A DNA stretch of 64,000 nt from Stomorhina lunata. Taxonomy: Eukaryota > Arthropoda > Insecta > Diptera > Rhiniidae. The stretch is taken from positions 127,945,983-128,009,982 of the forward strand of contig OW121742.1 in NCBI GenBank assembly GCA_933228675.1. Reading direction: 5' to 3'. Shown here in pieces: positions 34,630 to 48,064 of this stretch (its first letter is position 1; every line of letters begins with the position of its first letter). A model generated the notes under the pieces. That model did not search any database, was not told where the DNA came from, and saw nothing but the letters and a program-made list of their open reading frames with translations. Made by a program: the position numbers and the translations under genes.

Positions 34630-37600
34630 GTAAGTAACTTGTAATAGTCAATAAAATTTTAAATTTAACATTTATTAAATATGCATAACAATTTGTTTAT
34701 GTGTCTCTATACAAAAATATATTAAACATTTTGTTTGTAACTTATGTGTTAATATTTTTCATATTTTTCTATAAAATTGTAAAATTAAAGAAAAAAGTAA
34801 TAGATTTTCCTGGAAATAAACTAAAGTTTTTCAAGAACTTTTAAGTTTATAGAGGAAATTTGATGATATATTATTAGTAATTTATAGGCACTTTTTGTTT
34901 AAAAAACTATTAATGTTTAATTTACTGTTAGGGGGATCATCAAATAATTATTTTACTATTTTTAATATAAATGTTTAATTGTTCAAAAAAAAAAAAAAAT
35001 ATCAAAAATTTTGAACGACAAGTATTTAGAATAGCTCCTAATGAACTATTATAAATATTCAAAATTTATTACTCATTTAAATACAGTTCTTGTATATAAT
35101 AAAATTATTCAAAAGTTTGTATAAACTAAATGAGAATTATATGAATGTAAATGAAAGGGGTATTTACACTATGCGGCTAAAGAACGAAATTTCTCTATAG
35201 TATATTGTTTGATCCACTGATTAATCGACTATAAAGGAATGAGCTTTTGTTAATTTGTGTGTGTTAGGAACAAGATTCCTAACTTCGTTTGAGCTCATAA
35301 AAAACCAAAGCTAAAAAAGTTCGAATTAAAGTATTTGTAAGTAGGTTATTTAATATGAACTAAATAAGAATTATACTGAAGTAATAAAAATGTTTTTTTT
35401 TTCATTACATCTACGCTAAGAGGACTTGTAAGATACAGGAAATAGTGTTTGCGGATATTAATGTAAATCATAATTGGAAGGGAAGACTATTTCAGGAATA
35501 AAGTAATGTGCCATTCTTTGGCACCCGCAGCTCTTACTGAATTGAGCTACGGGTTTCAGAAACAAGATTTCAAGTAGCGACAAAACGTAACTCACATTAT
35601 GCCTATAGTTCTGTAAATCAATAGAGTTAGATACCCTAATGTCACTGATAGTCATCTTCGCTATATTTTGTATATGTTTAAGAAGCTCCAAAATGGTCTT
35701 TGAAGCACTGGCCCATACATGAGAGTTGTTTTCTAATTTCGGTTAGATATATGTGCTGTAGTAAGGAGAACAGTTGTCTTAAATCCCTTTAGGCACTCAA
35801 AAGCTTCTTTATCAATATGAAAATATGGGTAAAAGCTAAGCGTTTGTAATTCTAAAATATGCTCGTCCTTTGACCTACCAGGTTGTAAATATAGGTCATT
35901 TAAGTTAGTAATTGGTGGTTGGCTTTTCGGAAAGTGTAATTTACATGCAAATAACTTAAGTTATTCACATTTAACGTCCTTAAAAAGAGTTAAAGTTGAA
36001 GAACTTGAATTATACTTTAGACCAGACCTGTCCAAAAACACATGCATTAACATGTGCTAATATGCTGTTTGCCACAATTGCTTTTGTGGCAAACTATCAG
36101 TATTGCCACATTTACATTTTTCTTCACATAATCGAGCAAAAATTATAATCTGGCAGCACTGACTTTGATAAGACCATTGATTTTGCAAAGACATTTTTAG
36201 GTAAGCATGAGCGGAACACACATAGTTGCGTCAAGCTCATACATAGTGTGGCAGTGTGAAAGCTCAAAAGCTCTTTTGTAAAAGTTCGCACTTTATGCTT
36301 TAAAGCTGGACGGCTCCGCTTTCGACAAAATACTAAAACCTTTTATTACCACTGGGGCACAATTTAGGTGCGAAAAAGTTTAGGTGTTTGAAGTAGGGAA
36401 CTTTTTGGTATCACAAGTTACAAACAAATAAATTCTGCAACTCACTCAACTCACAACAGCTGTAAAGTGCATACACATACTTTAAGGCTCCATCTTTTTT
36501 ACAAACTCTTCTCAACAAATTCAATCATTCGCTATAAAACACATTTGATGAAGCGAGAACACACTACGGATTTTTTTAATTTTCTCTTCTGCTACCAATA
36601 TAATCGTAGATTTGGAAATGCCTTAGTGCCCATCACTGCTTTATATGTACGCTTAATTGTAATAATCACTATTTTAGCACTCCACTGTAAATTCTTTTTT
36701 TAGAAAAATATAAATTGCTCAAAAATATTCTGTACGAAATATTTGTATAGCAATTGTCATATTTTTTTTTAATTTCACGTATTTAGCACACGATAACTTG
36801 ATTACCTAACAAAGACTTCAAGCTGGAATATTATGTGTTTATAAATTAGAATTTATGTCGATACCATATTTAAAACTCAAACAACTGTAAACTTTTGTTA
36901 GCCGAACTGAAGCCATAAAGAAATAATCTAGCAATTAGATTAAGAATTAATTGTTTAATTGTGTTTTTTGTGGACCTGACGTAATAGAATAAAAATATGG
37001 CTAGAACCATAAAAGGTTGGTGGGCTAATTGTGGGTATTTTCGAAGATTAGATTTGTACGAACGTCTGCTGGGTTTTTGTATTTTAATTTTTATAAGAAA
37101 TTTTAATACAATTTAAATGTTTTAAAAAAAAAATTATATGATCCATCTTGATTTTGGAATATATTCTTAATTTAAATTAATATTTGCATACTATTTAGAC
37201 TTGTATACATGAATCTTATTTATAATTTGAAGAAATATTTAAATGTTACACCATTAAAAAAGTAGTAGTAATTTTGAACATATGTAAGCTTTCAGTGTGA
37301 ATTTGTCTTTCTTGATATGATCAGATATGATGTCGATACAGTACTACCAATGATAAGGTTTTAAAATCATATTGTGTGTTGTATCAAATTGTACACTTTA
37401 GAATTTTTTGCCTATTAGTGTATAATCTTGTAATTTTTAACACAGATGTGTCTAATATTTTTCTGGGTCTATCTGTTTCAACAGACCTTTCTGTCACCTT
37501 TGGTAAAAATTAGATTTAATTATATTCTATAAAATCTAATATTTATTCATATCAACATACTCCAGTTAACTTTTCGATAAGAAAAAACAAACTCAACTCA

Positions 37601-38019
37601 TTACTTACAACACAATAATTTTTAGCACACTTTTAAGAGAGAGAGCCTTTTTTTGTAACATACGATTATGGTATTAAAATCATAAAAACTGCGGGTGAAT
37701 GAATATCTTTCTAAAGAAGTTATCATCAAACATTTTTTTCAATACCAACTGAGTTAGACATTAATATTTTATTTGATTTCTTTTTGTGTTGTTAAACAAA
37801 TGCAAAACAACGCATGCCTTTGAATTTATTTTCAAAAGTTTAAGAAACTTGGCTTCAAACATGTTGTAAAAACCAAATACCAAGTTTCCGACATCCAACC
37901 GTTTGGTATTAAGCAAACAAAAACTAACACGAGTATAAGCCAAGAAAATCTTGGCAACAATTAGTCTTTGACGGTAGAGCAACGTGATAAGAAGTGTTAC
38001 GGGCTTGTATTCTGTTTGC
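34630..38019. other. AT-rich stretch upstream of the receptor gene
   Basis: No gene is supported. The stretch includes the hairpin GTTTGCCACAA / TTGTGGCAAAC at 36067-36094. The receptor promoter probably lies near the right end or before 34575, but no convincing TATA/initiator pair was found. Confidence 0.4.
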
Positions 38020-38558
38020 AACGAAAAAAAGAAATAAAAGAAAAATAAAATAAAATAAATCAGAAAATCGAAACAGAAGAAATTTTGAAAAAAAAAATTA
38101 ATACGAAAAAAGAAAAATTTCTTAAAACACCAAAGCGTACCTAACGAAGTGTAAAAACGAAACCAAAACGCGAAAACGAATCTTTTAACAAAACAAAAAA
38201 ATATAAATCAACAACATCCAAACAACAAAAATCGCCAAGAAAACCGAAGTAAAAATACAAAAACACGAAGTTTAAGGCAAAAAAAAAAAACAAACAAAAA
38301 GAAAAAAGTGTTATGGTTTAGGCCAAACACGAAACCAAATAATCAAGTTGCACACAGTTTTCAGTTTAGACCATCAACAACAACTGCTGCAAGATCAGCC
38401 AAACAGCAGCAGCAACAAACCAAGTGCAATTTTAAATGTTTAGTTAGCCAAGAAATAAAAATAATCTGTTGCAGTTGCTGTTGTTGTGGCATTGTGGATA
38501 GTTTACGGTCATTTGGTGTTGCAACATAAATGCATTCGCCAATGTGTATCAGTTAGGC
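38020..38558 (+). other. Probable 5' leader of the receptor gene
   Basis: The strand becomes strongly A- and CA-rich with few T residues (AAAACGAAACCAAAACGCG, AACAACATCCAAACAAC, a CAGCAGCAGCAACAA run at 38404). This is typical of fly 5' untranslated leaders. A stop in frame with the receptor (TAG, 38499-38501) closes the frame upstream. The transcription start is not defined. Confidence 0.55.
38530..38556 (+). promoter_or_regulatory. Upstream ORF, 8 codons, abutting the receptor start
   Basis: ATG at 38530 encodes MHSPMCIS and stops with TAG at 38554-38556, two bases before the receptor ATG at 38559 and in a different frame. Scanning ribosomes would meet it first, so receptor translation should depend on leaky scanning or reinitiation at very short distance. 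Confidence 0.6.
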
Positions 38559-40575
38559 ATGGTCCGTCACGAAAGACGGTCGATGGCCGCAACTGCACAA
38601 ATTACAAGAATGTGTGCCAAACGTAGAAAAGCGCGGTCTTTACGCAAATCACTATTAACATGGTTTACCCTCCTGCTTATATGTTTATCACAATTCTACG
38701 AAGTGACATTGGCCTTGGATGATGCGGAATTGGCCCATTATGCTAATGAAGCGAATATTGAGGGAGTGGTGGGTCGTACCGCCCACGAGCCAAGATTCGG
38801 TGAACGTTTGCTACCGCTGCGCAAAAAGACAAACGCGAATGTGAATGTAAATAATAATAATATTAATAATCGTTTGCAATCGTTGAACAAATCTCAAAAT
38901 CTAAATAATAATCAAGCAATAAGTGTAAGCACAGAAAAAAGTGTAAATAGTCTATTGAAAAGAAGTAATTATATAGTGAGTCAGGAAAGTGACATAAAAG
39001 TGAAAACAAAAAATCCAGTGACTACTAATCTTAGCAACAACAACAACAATAATAATAATAATAATAACAATAACAATCATTACTCACACGATCCATTAAC
39101 CGAAGTATTTACATTATCGGTAGCATCTTTAGAAGATCAATCATTAGAATCAATAACAACTGCGCCTTTTCGACGAAGACTGGGGAAACAATTAAATAGA
39201 AGAGAAGATGTTAATGCAGCAGAAGCTGTTTTGGTGGCCAATGTTTCGAAGGCAGATCGTTTGGTGGAAATGTCCACAGAATTTTTTGTGGTACCCACAA
39301 GTTCAAGCCTGCCTCCAGCCAGCACCTTGGTGCCTTCGAGAGTTGGATCCAAGACCAGAGGATTACCCAACTTCATACAACCATCAGCCTCGTCCCCAGG
39401 AGGACCACGTTCTGTATTAATAGTGGCTCCAAAGTCAGCAGGCGGTTCAAATTCAACAGCTACACCACCCACCATAACAGCCACACATCTTAACTTCACC
39501 GGTTTACGAAAAGAACCCTGGGTAGTTCCAGTCTTGGTATTGGCCTCGTTAACCATGTTAATGATGGCAGCTTTTGAAATATTTGTCTTATTTAAGGCCT
39601 GGAGAACCTCGCCCTCTAGAAGGCATCTCTTCTTGGGTCAAATGTTGCTCTTAGGACTATTTGCCTGTGCCGGTTTGGGGGCCATTATAACAGCTCAACC
39701 TTCAGTGCTCACCTGTGGAACTATACGTTTTGGTGTGGGTGTGGCCTATGCCTTGGTATTTGCTGCTTTATTAGTGAAATGTGTATTTCTCATTAGCCTT
39801 AATGGAGGAGTCTATTTACCAGCACCCTATCAGGGCTTATTATTACTATTCGCAGTGCTTATACAAGTGGCTATAGGAGCTCAATGGCTTATAACATCAC
39901 CACCTGAACTGTTTACCTTATCAGTGCCTTTTGGAGCAAATTCCCTATTAGCCTCAACAATGACAACGGAGCATGTTACAACATCATCCTCATTTGCCTC
40001 CATGTTTCACGCTTCAGCCAATACAGATATCTATGCTCGCATAACCTCAACAGGCACAGTATTAATACCTCTTTGCAAAACCCAGTTTTCGGAATTTCTC
40101 TTCTCCCTTATCTACATAATATTCCTGATAGTATTTGTCTCGGTATTGGCCATAAAATCCAGGGGGATAAGAGACAATTATCGTGAGGCCACTTATATAG
40201 GATTGGCCATTGGAGGAGCTATACCCATTTGGTTGGGTTGGATGTTGTGCGGCCTGGCTGTGGCCGAAAGACATAAAGATGCTTGTATAGCCTTTGGCTT
40301 GGTAGCCACTTCTGCAACTGTTTTTCTGGTAATGTTTATGCCTAAGGGTAGGCAATTGGCTGCCATGGGCAAGGAAGGCCTTTATGTGGAGGATAGAGAG
40401 GAGCAATTTAGTTCGTTAAGTAGAGGCGGTTCAGGCTATTCACCTTCATTCTTTCATTTCAAACCCATTAAATATGGAGTTATGGGTGGCGGCGGAGGCG
40501 GTTTCCAGAACTCAGCTTCAAATTCTGGCAATGATCGTAATATGAAACATTCATCGAATGGCTTAAATGCAGGAG
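38559..40575 (+). CDS. Orphan class C G-protein-coupled receptor (partial: first coding exon)
   Basis: Plasma-membrane receptor of the class C (metabotropic glutamate/GABA-B) superfamily; ligand unknown. I start at the ATG at 38559, the first ATG in frame after the TAG at 38499; it gives a basic N-terminus and signal peptide (LLTWFTLLLICL, residues 32-43). The ectodomain is only about 315 residues, low in complexity, with an 18-Asn run near 160-173 and no Venus-flytrap or Cys-rich domain. Seven membrane segments lie at about 321-347, 357-379, 387-413, 425-445, 508-532, 545-570 and 575-595. Class C marks are Cys386 (LTCGTIRF) and Cys506 (PLCKTQF) for the TM3-loop disulfide, DNYREATYI before TM6, and FMPKGRQL at the end of TM7. 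A Gly-rich cytoplasmic tail follows. The exon ends in phase 1 at GGAG followed by GTGAGT, so the C-terminus lies in a later exon; reading through gives a stop at 40602. It resembles Drosophila orphan receptors of the CG32447/boss kind; CG32447 is the nearer guess. Confidence 0.9.
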
Positions 40576-40581
40576 GTGAGT

Positions 40582-41090
40582 TCAAGATTCATTTTATTTT
40601 ATAATTTTTTAAATTTATAATTTATTTATTTCTGAGTAAAGCAGAGAGCATTTTGTAAAAATTTTAACTTATTTAAAATTCTTCAAAATCTTATACATTT
40701 TCAAACATTTCTGAAATTAGCGATTATGAAAAAGCTTATTATAAAATTATAAAATAAGCATATAAATATTATAAAATAGTTTTTGGCGAAATCTTTAAAA
40801 TTCAATATATATTACATTTCATACATTTCCATACAGTTGTTTTTTGCCAAATATGAAATTATAGTGGATAAGGAACAATGAAAAACACATAAACGCACAA
40901 AAAAACATACATTTCATGTGCACGTGTGTGTGCCTTAGCTTTCTCTGATTGGATAATCGTCTTAAATAGTTGTTTCCGAATTATGTGATTTTTCAAAACG
41001 ACCATACAGCAAATCAATGTATATAAATGCAACATCTTTATATTAAAGAGTCTGTGGTTCTATATATTTGGTATATAAGTTAGAATTTTA
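40582..41090 (+). other. Start of receptor intron
   Basis: AT-rich sequence after the GTGAGT donor with no coding signal. The next exon is not identified with confidence. Confidence 0.5.
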
Positions 41091-41652
41091 TCTTTAGCAA
41101 CTAAATTTGGACAAAGTATAACTTTTTCGAAAAATAAAATATTTTTTGAGGTAAAAAAGGAAAAAAAAAACTTTTTTGGAACCTTTTGAACCCATGTGAT
41201 TTAATAGTACGACTACCATTAAAAAGTACCAAATGCGTGTACGGTACATTTTCGATTCTTGGGGTAAAAAATGTTATAAACAGGGAAAAATGTATACATT
41301 TGGATCAGTTTTTTTAATATAACACCTATTCCATATCTGTAAAACTCTAGAGTTACTGAACATTAAAAAGTACCAAATACATATTTGGTACTTTTTCGGT
41401 TCAAGCTGGGGAAAATGTATGTATTTGGATCAGTTTTTTATTCTATATCTGCAAAACTCAAATGTTACAGATTGACAGATTGATCGTCTGACTAATAAAT
41501 CATCGCCCTGTCTAAACACATGCGAAAGTGCTGAAATTTGGAGGGTACCTTTTTCGAAGTTTTTGTTTTTTTTTTGTAAATTTGTTTAGTGTGTAAAAAC
41601 GGTGAAAAACCTGTTATATTAATTCTTTTTCATTAAAATTAGCCGAATATAA
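41091..41652. mobile_element. Fragment of mini-me-like element with GGTACTTTTT iterations
   Basis: Blocks such as AAAAGTACCAAATACATATT and TGGTACTTTTTCGGTTC recur at irregular spacing and match the region 28860-29370 inside the element at 27355-30272. The fragment seems to continue past the MITE at 41653-41922 to about 42260 (TTGGTACTTTTTCCAATTTG). Confidence 0.5.
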
Positions 41653-41922
41653 CACACTGCGACAAATAAAAGATGTAAATGTTTCTGGGATGTTATATCA
41701 TTTTTCTGGTGGGTATTGTCGAGTAGAACAACACTCTGGTTTTGGAATTTTCAAAACACCCCCAAAATCATGGGTTACGGGTAAAAAACCGATGTGTCAT
41801 ACTCGTATGCAAATTTTTTTACCCGAAACTCAAGATTTTAGAGGTGTTTCCAAAAACACAGTATTGAGAATAATGATATAACATCCCAGAAACTTTTACT
41901 TGATTTTATTTGTCGCAGTGTG
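41653..41922. mobile_element. MITE, 270 bp with 49-bp terminal inverted repeats
   Basis: The left arm begins CACACTGCGACAAATAAAA and contains TTTCTGGGATGTTATATCA. The right arm (41874-41922) is its inverse, ending TTTTATTTGTCGCAGTGTG. It is inserted within a degraded repeat. The CACACTG tip resembles those of Tc1/mariner-type elements. An open frame inside (41690-41881) is incidental. Confidence 0.8.
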
Positions 41923-42269
41923 TAATAACAAATATAAATTTGTTGGTACGTTTTTTACCCATATGTATATTTTGATCTAATAATTTTAGAAACAAAACTT
42001 AGACCTCAATCGATTTAGATACAACAAAACAAAAATGTATTTTAATTTTGGGGATAAAAAGGAGAATAACGATACTTAACTTAATTATAAGGTTCATAGA
42101 AAATTTTCACTGAGATTTGCCCAGTTATAAAAAAGGACAGTTTGAAAATTCGGCTAAACTAAGATAAAAGAAAATTCGGCACATTTTTAAACCTAAGAAC
42201 TATTGAATTTAGGAATAAAATGTATACTTGGTACTTTTTCCAATTTGATGAGAAATTTTATTTTGAAAA

Positions 42270-44040
42270 TTCGGCATTTCGATATGAACTTATTAAAAAG
42301 ATTGTAAAAGAACAGATGCACTATTAAATTTTTAATATAAATTGTTTACTTTTCAAATTTGTTTCTTAAAAAAACTTTGTAGACTTGAACAACTTTTTCT
42401 TTTACAAAAAATATTACTTGCACTTTCTTTTTCTTGGCTTAAAGCCCAACAATAATAACAAATTTCAAATATTTGTAAAACATTGGTTACCTAACATTGA
42501 TTCATTTAATATGGATTACCTAACCTTTACATTAAATTATTTGTTTTCTCCCCAAACAACCAAAACTACATATGTACAAATATTAAATTAATTTTCACCT
42601 GATTTTAAGTTAAACTTACATTGTCAGTACACACTTTCGTTTAAACAGGTTAAAAGATGGTAAAGCAAAAAATTTGTTTAAGGTAAATTTTTTATCATTA
42701 TTAATTTATTACGTTCAGGGCAATAGCAACAAAAACTTAAAAAAAGGTTTTTATGCGTGTTGCACCATGAAACAGCAATAACAATAATAACAATAACTAA
42801 CAAGTGCAGCAACAGAAACAGCAGCAGAAGCAGCAAAAAGAACGAACCTACAGAGCAACCAAATAAATATTTAAACATAAGTAGCGTTAGACAGCAAAAC
42901 CGAAAGAAGTCAGCAAATTACAAGTAACTATTTTGTTTGTAACCGTAATAAATGTTAAATAGTTTCTTTTTACTTTTTTGCCAGTATTTTTTTGTTTTTG
43001 AACAGTAAATTAACTACAATTTACTTCCTTCTTCTTAGTTTTTATTTATTTGCAAAGAAAACAAAGCCAAGGCCTAGGAAAAATGCTATACAGCAAAAAC
43101 ATTTTCTTCTTTTCATTTTACTCACTTAACATTTCTTATGGGTTTTTTTCAACTGCAGAAATAGTAGCAGAGGGAGTTAGAGTTAAATAGCAAAAAATAT
43201 TTGTATTACATTACAATTTAAAAAAATATGTTTTTATTATGTAATGCACATTAATTTTGTTTATAACTTATTATTTTTCCATAACAAGACATCATTAAAG
43301 AAAGAAGCTAGATAAAATAACAAAATATAGAAAAAAATTGCATAAAATAATTTGAGTTGTTGGGAATTATTTAAAGAAAAATGCATTTGTTGTGTTAAAA
43401 GAAATTATGAAATAACTTTTCACACGTTACGCAAAAATTTTAAAGGCAAACTGAAGGAATAAATTAATATAATATGAAACATTGTATAAAAATACCTATA
43501 GTGGAAAATTGCTGTAATTAATTGTTAATTAATTAATAGCCTAAACACTTGATATGGAATATTTTATGTTTTCTATATAATTATTTTTTGCTTTAAACAA
43601 AAACCATCCATTTACGAGTACTTTGTAATCAATATTTAGAGTTTTTCTTTTTTTATAAATTTAGTTTCATTGAGCTTCTTTTATTTAATGTTATTTAATT
43701 TTATAATAATTGTATAATTATTTCTTTGACTTTGTTATGAAGTTTGTTTTCTAAGTCTTTTGTTTTGCTCAAAAGTTGTTTAGAGAAAACATCTACACAC
43801 AACAACTTAACTCAAATAATTGCTGTTTATTTCAGTGTTATGCTATTTATAAATGCAATTTATTTAATTAATTTTTATTTAATCAAAGCATAAATACAAA
43901 ATTATTTAATTGAATGTATTATTAAGAAAACATTAAGCGTAAGAAACAGTGGAGAGCAAAATATGGAGATATACTAAATTTTTAAAATAATCATCTTTTA
44001 TTGAACATTTTCTACTGAATATAACTTTTCTTTCATATTA
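42270..44040. other. AT-rich intronic or intergenic stretch
   Basis: CAR-rich patch at 42780-42860 (CAGCAACAGAAACAGCAGCAG) and long A/T tracts. No gene, RNA or family repeat was recognised. Confidence 0.4.
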
Positions 44041-44531
44041 AAATGATTAAAATATTTTGCTCTATACTACTAAAGTGGAGAAGGGTATTATCTGCTTGTG
44101 CTTTTGTTATGTACAATACACGAAATGACTTAGAATAACTTTGTGAGTCGATCTGGTTCGTGTGGTTTTTTGTTACAAAAAAATTATTAATTTAGCTGTA
44201 AAGATTTATTGATAAAATTTGGTCATAATATTTAATTGTAATGGCACAAAAACGATACCTATTGCTTGAAATTGTTCGTTTATTTCGGGTATCCACCATA
44301 ACACTGCCATCTAGGATTTGAAACATCGGTGTCTTACATCACTTTGTTGCAATTGGTCCATATTTAACCATATCTCTCATGGAAACCTACTCAAAATCTT
44401 AAATACCCGAAAAGCTTAACAGCTATTATATGTAAATATGAAGAAATTTTAAGTTTTACGTACAAACTTGGCACAAGTAAGCAATAAAAACATAATAATT
44501 GTAATAATTGGTTGATATATGATCCTAGATC

Positions 44532-45505
<974 letters not shown>

Positions 45506-45640
45506 ACTCTTTTTTATTCATGATCGTGATATTTAAGAAAATTACAAAAATTCTCCCGCTTCTGGTGGTATGGGCTGCATTTGTCTGATTATAATGTCAG
45601 GCAAGACCGATTATACCTTTATCTTCATAGAAAGTTTTGA

Positions 45641-47431
45641 TTTGTAAAAGAATTGTAATTGAATTTTTTCATTCAAAAACTTTTAGTTGAATAATTTTCT
45701 TTAATTTTGACCACCACTGTAAAATAATTACGAAACGATACCAACTATTAAAAACCATTAAAGGCGAAAATTCGAAATTAAAAACAACAACAGAAACAAA
45801 TTTACACCTTTACAATAAAAGTGTTAATTTGACTTCAAAGCTTTTGTTAAATATTGTTGGCCGATAGTAAAACAAATTGTGGCCACTGTTAATGTTGCAA
45901 ATTTTTAAGGTAATAAAATTATAAAGAAATAGCTAAATAAAAGCAAAAGTGTACAGAGACAAAAACAGAACATAATTTAATATAATTAAATAATGAAAAC
46001 AAAATAATGATGTTAACAATGACATTTAAACGTGATCTCACTCGTAAACACGTAATAATGATCTTGGTCAAAGTTGAGTTAAAGGTTAAGGTAAAATTAC
46101 AAACTCAGGTTAATGTTAAAACATTAGCAATCATTAAAAGTGTATTATATTTGAAATGAGGAAAAATTTACAAACAAATTTTAAACAAAATTTATAGGGG
46201 TATAGGGGACATTGAAATAAAATCTAATTTTGCAAAAATGTTGCAGTTGAATATAAATTTCCATATGATTTTAATTTCAATATAATACTATAAATAATTT
46301 GCCAGAAAAAAGGCGTTGGTTAAATGGCAAAATCCATTAACATTTTAAATAAATTTTTTCAATTTACAGAAAAAGAAAGTCATTTATAATAAACACTTTT
46401 AATATAACTAGACCTAATGCTAACTAATACATTTATCTAATAAACATTAAAATTTTCACTATTTCAAATAATTAATGAAAGTAAAAATAATTTATGCTTT
46501 AACCATTAACTCTTAGGCTGCTTTAAAAATTAAAGTACAATTTGCTAATACTTTTCAAAGTTATTAAACTTGGCTTATAGTATCACAAATTTTTCCATTA
46601 AAATGTTTTCTTACTTTTACTTTAAATAGACAACAACAAAATGCCAAATCATTGTTTTGGCTGCAAAGTTACTCTAACAGGAAAAAAAACAACAGCAACA
46701 ACAAAGTAAATAGGAAAAAGGGAAAATTAAAGAAAATTTTCAAATGTTTACACTTTTACTAGTTTATCAGTTCAGAGCAAGATGTATGACTATGCTGACA
46801 TATGTATGTCTGTCTATCTGTGTAAACTACCAAAGACTTTGGGATTTTCTTTTCATTTCTATGTCAAAACATGTTTCTAACACTAAAATAAAAAAAATTA
46901 AACGAAGCGTAATTGATGTTAGATACATCAAACAATCTTTGAATTTAGTAACATTAAGGCAGATATAAAATTACTAGATACAATTGCTTTTAAAAAGATT
47001 GTGTAAATGGTTGTTTGGTTGAAAAGAAAAGAAATCCCTGAACACTTTTAAGCCACCTACACTTATTTCAAGAGCAACTGCTGTCGAGACTTGCCATTGC
47101 TGCTGGCTTATTGCAACAGCTGTTTTCTGTTTTTATTGTAATTAAAGTTTTGTTTATTTTGAATAAATTATAGCACTGAATTTTTTTTCTTTTTTCTTCT
47201 TTTTTTGAAAAAGCTAAAGTTCATGAAATTAGAGATTTTTGATTTTAGATTAATCAATTGTTAGGATTAAGGTCATACAAATGTTTTTAATTATTGAAGT
47301 TTTAATGAAAAAATATTTAACACAAATACCTTAGGAGATAAATGTTTATTATTGATTAAAAATTGGAGCTTGAAATTTGAAGAAATATGAAGCTGTTGGG
47401 ATTAAAAAATCTTAGTAATTTAATAAAAGTA
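45641..47431. other. AT-rich spacer
   Basis: No gene is supported. The frame at 46744-46968 lacks domain or splice support. Confidence 0.4.
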
Positions 47432-48064
47432 TTCATACCCTTCACCACCATAGGTGGAAAGGGTATTTTAAGTTTGTGCTGATGTATGTAACGCAAAGAA
47501 ATATTTGTCTTAGAAGTAACTTTTAGTATACCAGTAGACTTAGAATCACTTTCTGAGTCGATTTAGCTATGTCAGTCCGTCCGTCCGTCTGGCTGAATGG
47601 CTGGCTGGACCCCCATGTAAACCATGTAATCAAACTACAGGTCGCAATTCTAAAGATAATGTGATGAAATTTGGCACAGATCATTTCTTTGATAGTGGCT
47701 ATTGAAATTCGTCAAAATCGGTCCATTATTTATGGTACCTCCCATAGGTCCCACTTCCCGGAATTAATATTTTGAGCACAAATATTTATATATATTTTCA
47801 TGAAATTTAAAAAAAATATTGCTTATGTAAACCAAAATTACTGTACCAAATTTCGAGATAATCGGTCCACATTTGACCCTAGCTCTCATATAAGTCCAAA
47901 TGTCGAAAAGAGCTTAAATATATAAGTTTTGAGAAAATGTTTGTATGAAGGAGAAATCTAGCAAATATTTGTCTTTATACAGAAAAAAACATGTTTGACC
48001 TTTGCTGTTGAGGGTATCGTATAGTCGGGCTTGACCGACTATAGCATTTTCATACTTGTTTTTA
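47432..48064 (+). mobile_element. Complete mini-me/Helentron-like element, 0.63 kb
   Basis: Best-preserved small copy. The 5' hairpin is CATACCCTTCACC..GGTGGAAAGGGTAT. The GTCCGTCCGTCCGTC tract is at 47574-47589. The 3' hairpin AGTCGGGCTTGACCGACT is followed by ATAGCATTTTCATACTTGTT. Internal words CCACATTTGACCCTAGCTCTCATATAA and similar recur in the other copies. No open frame. Confidence 0.7.

Noticed and set aside
36067..36094. Hairpin GTTTGCCACAA / TTGTGGCAAAC as a possible microRNA precursor
   Set aside because: An 11-bp stem is too short for a precursor, and no longer pairing extends it.
38544..38558. Extension of the receptor start to a GTG at 38544
   Set aside because: GTG is not a usual start in animals, and an ATG in the same frame follows at 38559.
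39137..39556. 139-codon antisense frame
   Set aside because: Shadow of the receptor coding exon on the opposite strand.
40062..40406. 114-codon antisense frame
   Set aside because: Shadow of the receptor transmembrane region.
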